Below, one piece after another: positions 53,410-64,000 of a DNA stretch of 64,000 bases. Origin of the DNA: Nematostella vectensis (lineage: Eukaryota; Cnidaria; Anthozoa; Actiniaria; Edwardsiidae). The translations under genes and the position numbers were made by a program. The notes beneath the pieces were generated by a model. The model had not been told where the DNA came from and did not search any database. It was given only the letters and a program-made list of their open reading frames with translations. The DNA lies in the NCBI RefSeq assembly GCF_932526225.1, contig NC_064034.1, forward strand, positions 21,355,747 through 21,419,746, in the 5' to 3' direction. Positions within the stretch are counted from its first letter, which is position 1. Each line of letters opens with the position of its first letter.

Positions 53410-54901
53410 TGATCCACAGCGCTAATCTACGGCTTTGGGTCTTCGGTCTTATGACTGGCCCCGTACTATGGCTCACATTACAACTTCCGCTGTTTCAAAT
53501 TTCACCATACCTTGTGGGCACACATTTCGGCTTGTGGGGAAAAAATATTTAGTATGCCATGATCCTCATTTATCCTAGTTTAATCCTGTCAAGGTCCTAA
53601 GCCGTTAATTTTGGTCCATTACATTCAAATGGCTAATTTTCTAAACGTAAACATTACTAAACGAGTCAGTTTTTCAGTCAGTCACTTATAAATACAGACA
53701 ATTTCCAAAACTTTTTTAAACAATATTTTACTTTCTAACACAGGAGCTCATAAATCAAATACCACACTTGATATAGAGTAGGAATTTTATTGATATGCTC
53801 ACGATCTGCAACGCTACGTCTCGCTAACAAAACAAATTCCGGTTTCAAACTCCGCGCGGACATTTTGAATATTTGCATAATTAAGTAGCAAGATCGATAT
53901 AACCAAATCTGGTAATGTTCCGCACTGACCAAAGAACATTCGCAAAACAACCCCCAAATATAGAGACCAAAGCCAGAAGTTCGGTCTTTGAGTCGATCCA
54001 GAAGCAGTGCAACGGCCATTTGCAGTGGTGGCGAAATCCTTTTCGAGACCGAAGCACCCTGTTCAACATAGAGCTTTCTACAGGAGACAAAGGTCGACTT
54101 AAGAGAATTAAGGATCAACACAAAGATTGCAAATCCCTTCTTGGTTCATCAACCCTCAACGACACAGAAATCCGATTTGCTTGAAGCACTACTCACGAAC
54201 CTCGAGTAATCAACACTGATATGTGACTTATACTGATCCACGTTGAGGCTCCTCCCTCTTTTCAAGCAACTCAACCCTTCAGTCCTTTTATATAGCTTTC
54301 GATTAAATCCCAGGAAGCCAGTCCGATGAATTTATCTATTCACTAAGTCTATTCTATTTAAAAAAGGGAAGTGTTCGTTTTGTAGTCTTTGTTTTGACCC
54401 GAATGCATCGCATTTTGTGGGGCACTCTGCCAGCGTGCAGATGCAATGTGTTTGCGATGACTCCATGAAGTGGATAAACTCACCAACTATATTATCTGGA
54501 AATGTGGTGAAATACTGTGTCAAAATTAGGTAAGATGTTTGTGTATCTTTCCTCATAATTTTGAAATGTCATGTAAGATTATATACATAAAGACTACAAT
54601 AGAATTATTATATTGTCTATACTGTTCAGAATGATGCTTCATGGCCTTGAATCAACTGATCACAGAGGCAGTATGCTAATGTTTGTGAGGCAGCCCTGGT
54701 ATGATATGGAGATATTTGGCAAAGGCATAAGGGCCTGATATACAACCTCAATTAAAATGCCCCTCTTTGAATCATCGCCTACGCCTCACCCCAACAATGT
54801 TCTAGTGTCCTGTGTAGGATTTAGGGTGGAGCATTCAGCTCATTCACTTGAACAAGCAATACTACATTTGTTTGACTACACTTGTTTTTTTTATACAGTA
54901 A
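53410..54901. other. No gene seen
   Basis: Upstream of the DHHK-domain gene. Overlapping frames on both strands at 53735-54184 have no recognisable domain. No inverted repeat matching the region left of the MADS gene was found by eye. Confidence 0.35.
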
Positions 54902-55014
54902 CTTGCATATACATGTCTTTAGTAGGGTGTGTGTTCATCATCTTTATTATTAGACATATAATTTATTTTGCTTTTTGCATGATATGCTTTTTGCTAAAGA
55001 CATGTATATGCAAG
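54902..55014. repeat. 21-bp perfect inverted repeat with 71-base loop
   Basis: CTTGCATATACATGTCTTTAG (54902-54922) and its exact reverse complement (54994-55014). The match stops abruptly on both sides. It could be a small hairpin-forming RNA gene or the ends of a tiny MITE. Confidence 0.8.
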
Positions 55015-57659
55015 GTACCAGGGCACACCAACTTGACAATTCCTGGCTATGTGCTCCAGAAATCTAAATCTGAAATAGACAGCAAGCCATGTTAGGACCT
55101 ACTATCAAATAATAGCCCCTCTCCATATGCCCAGGTTCCTAAAATGTGTATCTTTATTTTTACAAAATACTTTTCATCATGATGCATAACAACACATCTC
55201 GGTTTATGTACATATTGAATATACTAAATTGGTGACACATCTTACCTATACAACTATTTTGTGTAACTATTCAATAACAAAGGCAATTTTCCTAACCATG
55301 CAGTTTATTTTTCCATCATTGTGAAAACATATACAAAAGATGAAACAGTAAACAATCTATACAAGGTTTTTTTTATTCCTATGTTTTGAGAAAATGGAAC
55401 AGGAACATACCCCTAACTTTCTTGCTTGGAATTGGGAGTTCCATGTAATATTAGGAAAATGCAGATAATAAAATCAAGATGATTTGATGCATCCTTGAAA
55501 ATACAAACCAACATCCCCATTGCTCTCATAATCTGGATTAGCCTCCACATCACATCTTACTTCCTCCTTGAGACTGTCACTGTCATCAGTGTTGGTTCAT
55601 ATATGATAACAATGTTAGGATGACTATAGGCATGCTGCCTAATCAACTCAAACAATAAGTAGTTTTTATTAATGGTTTTCATTCTTTTATTTACTCTGGA
55701 TTACAGTATATTTGGGGGAAATCGTCAGGTACAGTGATTACATACTTACATTCTTTTCTATTGTGTTTCTATTGTAAACTGCATAGATTAGTCGGTGCAT
55801 GTAAAGCACACTTGATCACGCCTAATCCAGGTATTTTTAATAAACAAATATTAACATGTGTACTGGTAGTGGAGAGCTGGTAGTAGTAGGAGAAGTGGTT
55901 TGAGGAGATGCAAGCTTGGAACTTGGGCTCCAAAAAAGGAAGAAAAGCAATTATTATATTCGCTTTATTTACACATGATCTAAGTGCAACAATTAATGTT
56001 TTACAGGCATTAGCTTATTCTATTTTTAGAACATTTTATGCACTGCCTAACAAAACTCAAATGCCATTTTTTTCACTGAGAAGCGGAGTGGTTATTATGA
56101 ATACCATACGAGAAAATCGATGCAACTTGGGTAAAGATTGAGTAAAGCACTTCATAAGCGGATAAGTCTTTGATAAATGTACAACTCAAGTGCCAGAAAG
56201 CAAAAAACTTCTCCTTGGACTTAAATACGAGCGACACAAATGAAGTTGTGCACTCGTTTCTATTCATTCACGTCGTCGGTTATCTAAAATACGTAAGAGA
56301 TTGAAATAAGAAAGGGAGAAGGACCTACTCGTTACACTTTTTTCGACAATTTTGAGGATTTATTGACGAAAGAAAGCCTCAAACATGCCTAAGTCCGAAC
56401 GGGGAAACTTTAGCACTCGCGTAAAAGGGGGAGAAAATTATTTCTATTACGATTGAGATATGTATTTTCTGCTGTAAAACATTGTACTTTTTATTCTACA
56501 GATACCGTTGCATTTTAATTCGTTTCTGATAACAAAAAGACCAAATTTTTACTTACTTGCACTGTAGCTCGACTCATTTTCTGGTTAGTCGGGAGCTCCG
56601 TGAGGCACGTCCGCACGCTTTGATGTCTTGACTCGACTGACTTGATTGACAGATTTTTCGGAGCTAACCAGGGTTCCTCCCTTTTATAGCGCGCGTGCGT
56701 GTTTAAGCGCTTTAAAGCACATGAAAAAATGTCGAAAAGCATGATACATGTACAGTATACGTTTTTTATTTTGTTGTAGCGCCTTTGGTCATTGTAAAAA
56801 TCTTTTAATGTGGGTAATGATTCCTTCTTTTCCAAAGAAATCCCACACTTTATTTCATCGGCAAAATCTTTAATTGATATCCTCTGCAGTGACTGCATCA
56901 CTCCAGTCTGCACACTCAAGTGGTTGATGCCCCCTGACTTGGCCCAAAGTCATCAAGTGTCTTGGCCCAAAGTCATCAAGACATTCACGTAAATGACCAT
57001 AATTCATCCATACAGTTCTTCATATTTGTTCAAAAATTGCATAATATAAATGTTAAAATCTTCTTTTCCGAAAATTTGCATGCATTAACAAATAATTTCC
57101 AGCATTCTTTTTCTGGAAGAATTCCTTGAAGTGCTGCGATAGAAAAGATATCAGTCCAACTCTTCCATTGGTCATCAGTAAACCCTGCAAAATCCCACTA
57201 TCTGATAGTCCAGTCAAATTAAGGTTTAACCCTGAACTAATTGCAACCAAAGGTTTTTTTGCTGAATTTAATTCAATGAGGGTTCCTTTATAACATATCA
57301 AAAGTCCCAAAAAATCGAAGTTTAGGAAAGGCACGAAAAACGAAATCGTATTTTGCAATACAAAGCTTGTATGAGAAACCACAGGAAGCCCAAGTATCGA
57401 AAATACGAAAAAATAGATATAAATGCGTCAGAGATAAAATAATTGCTAAAATAGTTTAAATACAACTACAGTGATTGAGAAAACATGATTTGTGACCAAG
57501 TAAGCATTTTTATTGTGAATTGTTAAAAAGTAAGGAATTTCATAAAATGCTCACAGTCACAGTGTCACTTCTTGTACAATACTTGAGAAATCTGTTTGAG
57601 AAAACTTGAACTTGGAAACCAAGTGGGCGCTTGATCTGGTTTTCACTATTCCAATTCTT
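55015..57659. other. Gene-free or unassigned region
   Basis: A minus frame at 56919-56780 (SVQTGVMQSLQRISIKDFAD, EIKCGISLEKKESLPTLKDF) looks protein-like and is preceded by an ordinary upstream context, but I do not recognise it. 57382-57053 is another unassigned minus frame. A pair GGCCCAAAGTCATCAAG repeats at 56941 and 56962. Confidence 0.35.
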
Positions 57660-57669
57660 CTCCTAGAAC

Positions 57670-59550
57670 TATGGCCGGAGAATTTGTGCAATCCGACCCT
57701 TTGCATTGCCCACAGGCGGGTGTGCACTCGATGCCGTTCTTACGCCAAAAGCAGCGGGAGCTGCTGCAGTCTTGCATGCAGTTGCAGCGCACTATCTGGA
57801 GAAGGGACTGCGGGGCTGGGGGCAGGTCTGTCTTGATGGGTTCCAGTTTCTCTTTATCGAGGCGCCATCCTCAGTCACCAAACGACAGATTTGAATGACC
57901 CTTTCATTCCATCACTTGGAGGGAGGCAAACTCTGTGCTTGAATCACGGATTTCTTGCAGGATAGCTTCTCGATGTACCTCTGGTATCTAAGCTGGTCGA
58001 GCTTCTGGCCAGGTTTACCACCATAAATCGAAACCACTGTTTTCTCACCTGCGATGATTACATCCTCAGTACTAGCTTCTTCATCATCAAACACCATCGT
58101 CTGATGTCTGAACACTTCAGATGCGGAGAACCTCTTTAAGGACGAGCCCTTTCCATCCCCGTAGAGGCTTGATGTGGTTTCACGCCCGAGAAGCGCGTGG
58201 ATAAAGAGCATGTTGTGGTATACCTGCGCTCCAAGCTCCTCTCTCACTTGCTTTATGTCCCATACGCGTCTTCGCGTTGTTTTTTGGCTCTGGTCTTAAG
58301 AAGAGGGCGTGTCCATCATGGGGTACATAGTGGCACAAGAGTACCAGCAGGTCAGTGTCGTCTCCTACAAGAACTGTGTCTTGCTGTCTTGATTTGCTCG
58401 ACAGCACTCTTCACGATTAGCACATCTGCATCGCCATCTGCGTGGCGCGTATGGCAGCCATTCTCCTCCAAGAAGGAGCTTAGCATGAGAACGAAGTTCT
58501 GCTTGTTCTTCTTGTTTGCTAAAAAGATGTCCTTCTTCATCGGGATCCTCGTATCGGGTGTAATTGTGACAGTGGCGCCGACTTTCCCTGCACTCCTTCT
58601 CTCTTGGGTCATGGGCTTGGTGGAAACATAATGATACCCGTCGAACACTATCAATGGCTTCCCGTACCTCTTGGTGATGTACTTGTAGTACATTACGAGG
58701 ACTTCTTTGAATGTGCTCCCAAGTGGCCACGCAACACGGTGAACAAGCGCACCTCCGTCAAGGACATACTTCACAGCCTCTGGTGGATCCGGTTTGGCGG
58801 CATCGCTTAACCTTGCCCAGATAGCCTCTGCGAGAACTGGTTTCTGAGCCTTTCTCGTTGAATGTGGGGAGGTGGGGTGTCTACAGAGCTCGTATTGAAA
58901 CAGAGACTCTAGCTCTCCCGGTGAGCTAACAAGGATCAGGCGTTGGAACAGGAGTTGTGGATCCACTTGCTCCACAACTCCTCGTTCGTTCCCTATCTTG
59001 ACCGATGACTCTGCAGCCATGGTGACCGACTGTGCAGCTCGCTTGAACGTGTGCTCTCTTGTTGACGATCCATACATGGTGGATAGGATTTTGCTGCCTA
59101 TCTCCTTTGAATTTTCAACATTGACTGACGCACTGGCATGGAAACCTGTCATGATGTTGCAAAGTGTAGGAATTTCATGGAAAGGACTGCGGTCTTGGAC
59201 ATGTCGCGCTCCATCCTGGAGTTCCCCATGTCCTTATTCTGTTCACTAGAATCATACAGCACTCCAGTCAATTCCTGCATGGCCCTGTTGGTTTCTGCTC
59301 AGGCAGGCATCGCCAGTAACCATGTTAACCGCTGCTGCTCGGTCATGCCGCGGCCGTGGGTCAATCCACCACTGGTCTTCAGGCTTCGCATCAAAACTTG
59401 CTCGATTATCAAATCAGTGGAGAGTCCAGCCCAAAAGATATCGGTGCGCCGCACCACATGGAAGCCGTCCATGAACGCACGATGGACATCAGGGTACTCT
59501 TGGGGGAGCTTGCTCATATTATCGAGATACAATAGACCACACTTTACATA
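57670..59550 (-). pseudogene. PIN/XPG-like nuclease family protein with Cys-rich tail
   Basis: Minus order: 59532 frame with FMDGFHVVRRTDIFWAGLST and DLIIEQVLMRSLKTSGGLTH; TGA at about 59306 in MPA-stop-AETN; a shift near 59175; then 59152-58390 with a helical domain, KYVLDGGALVHRVAW, IVFDGYHYVS and NGCHTRHADGDADVLIV. A shift leads to VLVGDDTDLLVLLCHYV, RPEPKNNAKTR, then YHNMLFIHALLGRET, AGEKTVVSIYGGKPGQKLD. After the linker comes a Cys-rich end (CNCMQDCSSSRC ... CGQCKGSDC, 57810-57670), like CXC/tesmin motifs. VFDG, the acidic DGDAD and GDDTD line up in order with the metal ligands of FEN1/XPG-type nucleases; that assignment is mine from motif order. The family is widespread and uncharacterised in cnidarians. 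At least one stop and three frameshifts, so dead. Confidence 0.65.
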
Positions 59551-59869
59551 AAGATTGTTAAAAATTCGTTCCTACGCTGTACAATATCGTTTAATACATA
59601 AATATCTAAATCCAGCAGAAACGGCCCTTGTTTAATTTTTAGCCAACAGTAGTCAGAAGCCATTTTTCAGATAGCAGTATTGTGTTTATTCTGTCAATAG
59701 GGTCCAACACTTATTCATGGCAAATTGAGGTCCCATCAGAGCCATACGTGATGACGTTTTCCGTGGAAAAACTCCCAACAAAATCCCTAGCAACCGTCAA
59801 TACTTTTTTTGCATAGGGCATTATTATCTGTTGTATTATTATCTGTTGTAACGTCACAACAGATCAGCC
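59551..59869. other. No gene seen
   Basis: AT-rich spacer with a short TTATTATCTGTTG direct repeat at about 59821-59850. Confidence 0.4.
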
Positions 59870-60180
59870 ACCAGTTTGCCCAAGTCTGATTTTCGTCTTC
59901 TTTCCTACAAGAAGTATTTTTAATTGACGTCACACCACGTGACTACTTGTGTGCTCGCATAATGTCACCTAGACAACTTTGATCGTCGTCGAGTCTTTTC
60001 TAAGCGATATATGAATTTTCCTATCGATCGATGACGTCACATCACTTGACAATTTTTTGTGTGCGTATAATGTCACCTAGACAACTTTGCCCAAGTTTGG
60101 TAGTCATCAAGTCTTCTTAACGAGATATGAATTTGACGTCACGTGACCAGATAGCCCCGTCCCTCCTTGTAGCAAATATA
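59870..60180. repeat. Second array of CRE-containing tandem repeats
   Basis: Three units of about 102-107 bases, each with TGACGTCA (59925, 60032, 60134), CACGTGAC or a variant, ATAATGTCACCTAGACAACTTTG and GCGATATATGAATTT. Related to the array at 39680-40075 by the order of words. Confidence 0.8.
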
Positions 60181-61549
60181 AGATAATTCACTACTAGTTT
60201 CTAAGAATATTCACTTGGGAAAAAGTGCCTTTTTCCATCATTGTAAACAATAATGCTATGATTGGTGCGTCAGTTTTTGTAACAAAGTTCGTCAGATTTT
60301 TTATCACGAAGTGCTTCGTTACAGTGTGCGACTCTACACTTCAAATCGCATGATTTATTAGTTTTGGACGTCATATTTATATTTGGAGACCCCCACACAC
60401 CAGAAGCCTGTGCCAAGAAAAATATGAACTCTAGTATCTAAAATGCCCCTAAGAAATCCGAGGAGAGTAGCTTACGAAAGGTTTATTAACAGAATTTTTT
60501 TTTCAAACCTAAGAACACGAAGCATTCTATATTACTTTCATTTTAATGTAGCTTGCTTTTGGACTACTGGGCACAACAATATTATATGCACGTGCGTGAC
60601 TGGCAAGAAGTACTAAGGCGAAGGCAGCAATGTAAACCTAGGTTTTAGTGTGCTGCACATGACAACGGCATCACTGCAATTATATAGAAACACACCTATT
60701 TCCAAGAGACACAAGCGTGAAAAAAGACCCCGCGAGCTGTGCGTAACCGATAAGACATTTGCGTTTGGAGGGCCTTTCAAAGGCCTGGGACAAGCCTGGG
60801 AATCTGGGTATTGCCTCCCCATTAATGTTGTTTGTTAACAACAATCCTACATATTTTATTCAATTTTATAAAGGATCATTTTTTTTATTTTTTACTTAAA
60901 TACTGTATGAGATACATGGACCAGTTTAAGATATTCACATCTTCCCTCCCTAGTCACTTGCGTTTGGGTGTCCTGTGGTAATAAACCGCGAGCCGGATAA
61001 GAGTCAAGCATGTGACGTCACAGGTCTACCACAGGAATCCTTATCAGAACGCTATTAGGTAAAGCTGCCCCTTTGTGTATTTACGCCACGCCCAGAAAAA
61101 GTAAGACACGAGTTTAAAAATTCAACTAAGTACATTTACATTATTAATTGTTCTTGGTAGATTCAAGAACCCTACAGAAAAAGGAGATCGACCAAACCAG
61201 GTAGTTTACCTCAATCCTTTTATCGAGCAACATACGAATTTGAAATAACTACACTTCTAAGTCCATATTATCCACTAGCAACCTATGTACATTTTCAAGA
61301 AGTAACCCCTGACCTCTCTGAACTTCTCTTGAAAAAAAAATCCCTTGTTGAATTGTGACAACTTCGGCTTTTCCACAGTATGAGGAGATGCTGGTGCCGA
61401 TAGAGCAGAGCGTTGATATTCATCCACTCGCCGACATGATGAACGTGCATATTATCGTCTATGTGAATCGGTGGAGTTCTCACCTTCGCAGACCTATGAC
61501 CAGACAGGTCTACGATTATATATTATCGTCTATCAAATGGGTGGAGCTT
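60181..61549. other. No gene seen (3' flank of the Cys-rich gene)
   Basis: AT-rich, with short frames on both strands that I do not accept. 61448-61540 repeats TATTATCGTCTAT...GGTGGAG twice. Confidence 0.4.
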
Positions 61550-63842
61550 TCATCTTATTGTGATCAACATGACTAGGATTGTCATGGTCAGCACTGTTGT
61601 CCTATAGCCACGCGCAGTACTCGAGGCTCTACTCGTCCCAGTCTTTGTCGTCCGTCTCTTATTTTCACCGGGGACCAAGTTAGAGACCACCGGGTCTTTG
61701 GCGTTCTTGCAGAAGGGATTAAAGTCCCCATAGACAAACTCAACTTGCTGTTTCAAGTCGTCCGTGAGAGAGCAGTGATTCAAGGTCATGTTACGAGCGC
61801 ATTCCTTCACCATGCTGTACTCCCTGCGAATAGAGAGCCCTGTCAGCCACACCTTTGTTACTCATCCGATATGGAAACAGTTGCTTTAAGAAAATCAGCC
61901 GATGGAAATGGATGCTTTCTCTGCTCGTTGCTTGTTACAAAGTGAATATTAACGCTGAAAGGCTCTATGGCATTCTCGCATCCTTTCCGTTGCTTACGGG
62001 AAATCTTACACAAGCTGAATTGTCGGTTTTAATATTTAAAAAATCGAAAACTTGCGAAAATGTCTGCCCCCCCCCAAAAAAATTAATAAAATAAACAATG
62101 ACAAATCAAGAAGATTTTGCGTTTTTTTTTCGATGACTTTTGGGCACAAAAATGTCCTCGTTTGGAGTGTGAATTTAAACCGTGCAAACTAAAATAATGA
62201 ATTAAGTACTCACCAGCAAAGATTAGGATCAGCTTTATTTGCGCGGTACTTGGCAATAAACCCCGAGTTACACTTTCCTTGCAAGGTCTCGAAGTACTCC
62301 TTAGAGCACCGTCCGGCATCTAGGGGGAGGGTCTCGAGGTAGCCTCCCTCACAGTATTGGTTTTGTATCGCTTGGCCATTAAGGCTCCTTTCCACGTCAC
62401 TGTCTAGCTGTTTTGTATCTCGAGTCCCGCGAAGACACCGCTTGACAGTCTTCTTGATACAGGTTAGGAGAACTTTGTTGACCGTGCTCCTACAAAATAT
62501 CATAACTATAATGTCAATAACACATGCATTGACAATACAGTGGTTAACCTCTATTAGGTGGTCACCCTTTGAGCGACCACTACACAGGTAACAAAATATT
62601 AGTTTTCCACTAAAATGCTGTAATTTAGATGCCTCAGGTACAGAAGAAAGGGTATTACAACTTTAACATACTTTGCGGCGGCGTAGCCAGGATTTTCAGT
62701 TGTAGTGGGCCCAAAAATCCCTTTAAAGGCATGTTTTCCTTTATATCTCGTACATTTACTGTATTTTGCTGCTTAAAGGGAGGGAGGGCGGGCCCCATGG
62801 GTACGCCGCTGCTCTGCAATACATGCTGAACGTTTAACAAGCTAATATTGTATCCTGGGAGCCATAGACTTTTCGCTCTCAGGCTTCAGATGAAAATCAG
62901 AGTGGTACACGCTGCCGCTCGCTCTCCAGTCGGCATTCACTCGTGGCACATTCGGTTTTTCGGTGCTGTGAGAATACCCTGCGCCCACATAACTTTTATA
63001 GATAAAAAACGTAACTCCATTCTTCATTTGTTCATACCTGCAATGGCGTCCGCTGCTCTGCTGTATTGCGTGAACAAATAACGCAATACATCCACGAGAC
63101 TTGATCACGTAACTCTTCTGTGTGCATCGCCCAAACGCTCCACCGCCAACTGCGAATCCATACGAACACAACATTAGAACTCCTACAACTTGTTACTGGA
63201 CAACATTAGAACTATTCTACAACTTGTTACTGGACAACATTAGAACTATTCTACAACTTGTTACTGGACAAATATGAACACAACATTAGAACTATTCTAC
63301 AACTTGTTACTGGACAAATATGAACACAACATTAGAACTATTCTACAACTTGTTACTGGACAAATATGAACACAACATTAGAACTATTCTACAACTTGTT
63401 ACTGGACAAATATGGCCAGGGACGCAGAGGAGCCCATCTTCGGGGATGCCGGGTTGTGACATAAGAGCATTTTCTAAGGCAACTAGGTCAAAGGTTTGAA
63501 AAAATATCAGAACGAAAGGCCTTTGAAAGAAATTCATCAGAATCCAGAAGTCAGATTGAAATAGTCCAGCAGCATCCCCCCTCCCCCCCCCCCCTGATAC
63601 GGTCCCGGTAAGTGTTAGGCTTAGCAACCAAGAACTTTTGTATATTGAGCATATACTGCACGTGTTTTCCCGTAGTATTTATAAATGCTCTTGTACCTTT
63701 GTGTGAGCCTGGGTCCTGTCTATCGGGGCAGTACGGGTTGTACTTGTGTTTGTAGTCTGCTATCATCGCCTGTTGCCATCGTGAGGTGTTGCAATTGCTT
63801 TCAACCGCCTGCAGCATGCACCGCTTCGCTTCAAAAAACCGC
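61550..63842 (-). CDS. Secreted Cys-rich, probably GPI-anchored protein; 3' exons, 5' end outside window
   Basis: Exons on minus: 63842-63697 (RFFEAKRCMLQAVESNC, YKHKYNPYCPDRQDP), 62489-62214 (NKVLLTCIKKTVKRCLRG, YCEGGYLETLPLDAGRCSKE, YFETLQGKCNSGF, PNLC) and 61823-61550 (EYSMVKECARNMTLNHC, FVYGDFNPFCKNAKDP). All have consensus acceptors and donors; the second and third join in phase. The first and third contain the same module, C-x8-C-x20-C with NP[YF]C and DP after it. The end is a Ser/Thr/Arg stretch then a short hydrophobic tail (VLTMTILVMLITIR), suggesting a GPI signal, though with Arg at the end. The phases of exons 1 and 2 differ, so at least one exon between 62490 and 63696 is unidentified. 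No disabling change seen; family unknown to me. Confidence 0.6.
62676..62811. mobile_element. hAT-like MITE, third copy of the 18406 family
   Basis: Starts CGGCGGCGTAGCCAGGATTTT and ends GGTACGCCGCTG. Interior matches the other copies (AGGCATGTTTTCCTTTATATC, ACATTTACTGTATTTTGCTGC). CTTTG on the left and CTCTG on the right are a near 5-base duplication. It lies in an intron of the Cys-rich gene. Confidence 0.75.
62842..63174 (-). other. Open minus frame, unassigned
   Basis: 110-codon frame without recognisable domain (SVYHSDFHLKPESEKSMAPR). It falls in the intron of the Cys-rich gene, where an exon is still missing, but its Cys pattern does not fit and no good splice pair was found. Confidence 0.25.
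63160..63412. repeat. Minisatellite with 34- and 46-bp units
   Basis: The word TTAGAACTATTCTACAACTTGTTACTGGACAA recurs. Unit starts are 34, 34, 46, 46 and 46 bases apart; the long unit equals the short one plus a 12-base AATATGAACACA insert. Lies in an intron of the Cys-rich gene. Confidence 0.9.
63413..63696. other. Intron sequence with poly-C tract
   Basis: Contains a C run at about 63582-63593. No exon supported. Confidence 0.4.
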
Positions 63843-64000
63843 CTATAACAGAGTACGAACACGGATGTGACGAGTTTCTCCACTAAAGGACAGCTAAGAA
63901 TAGTATGGCCGGAAACTCAATCGTTTCAACTGAAATTCCGCGTACCATCCCTTAGTTTTACTTCTCCCTGAAACTACCAGATAAATCTAAAAAATAAACG

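Noticed and set aside
45540-53660. Terminal inverted repeats around the MADS/DHHK pair
   Set aside because: Compared by eye over about 250 bases on both sides; no convincing match.
58197-58810. Plus frames antisense to the nuclease-like gene
   Set aside because: Shadow frames of a recognised minus-strand family.
63160-63412. CRISPR-like spaced repeats
   Set aside because: Contiguous minisatellite units with no unique spacers, in an animal genome.

Overview
The window looks like a gene-poor, transposon-dense stretch of an animal genome, most likely a cnidarian and probably an anthozoan. The evidence is AT-rich DNA with GT-AG introns, animal-type Helitron, PIF/Harbinger and PHD-finger LINE relatives, and several uncharacterised repetitive gene families that I know mainly from anthozoans and other marine invertebrates. 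The organism call is inference; nothing identifies a species.

Layout. 0.3-3.5 kb (minus): pieces of a PIF/Harbinger Myb/SANT accessory gene, its tail partly duplicated. 4.2-9.3 kb (minus): decayed Helitron 1, read as N-terminal region, 2A-like motif, OTU fragment, Rep, PIF1-like helicase, RPA70-like zinc domain. 11.2-19.3 kb: a nested stack. A LINE (minus) is split by Harbinger A, whose transposase is split by Harbinger B, and a small MITE sits inside one terminal repeat of Harbinger A. The target-site duplications restore the reading frames. 21.5-27.3 kb (minus): decayed Helitron 2 with the same order of domains, cut off at one end by a foldback element. 28.6-29.6 kb: an internally deleted Ty3/Gypsy-like element. 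32.2-33.6 kb and 57.7-59.5 kb (minus): two copies of a PIN/XPG-like nuclease family with a Cys-rich tail. 33.9-36.1 kb (minus): a LINE with ORF1, PHD finger and endonuclease but no reverse transcriptase.

45.8-53.4 kb holds the most interesting pair. An apparently intact two-exon MADS-box gene (+) faces, tail to tail, a six-exon gene of about 1,070 codons (minus) with zinc-binding motifs and a transposon-type DHHK domain. That second gene carries one nonsense codon and one frameshift. 61.5-63.9 kb (minus) has the 3' exons of a secreted, probably GPI-anchored, Cys-rich protein, the clearest ordinary host gene here.

The two Helitrons share a 2A-like (NPG) motif just upstream of an OTU domain, and in both the catalytic Cys codon of the OTU motif is lost, differently in each. 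This suggests a Helitron polyprotein that once used ribosome skipping. It and the MADS/DHHK pair are the main leads. Between these features lie long stretches with no supported gene, holding microsatellites, MITEs and tandem repeats.
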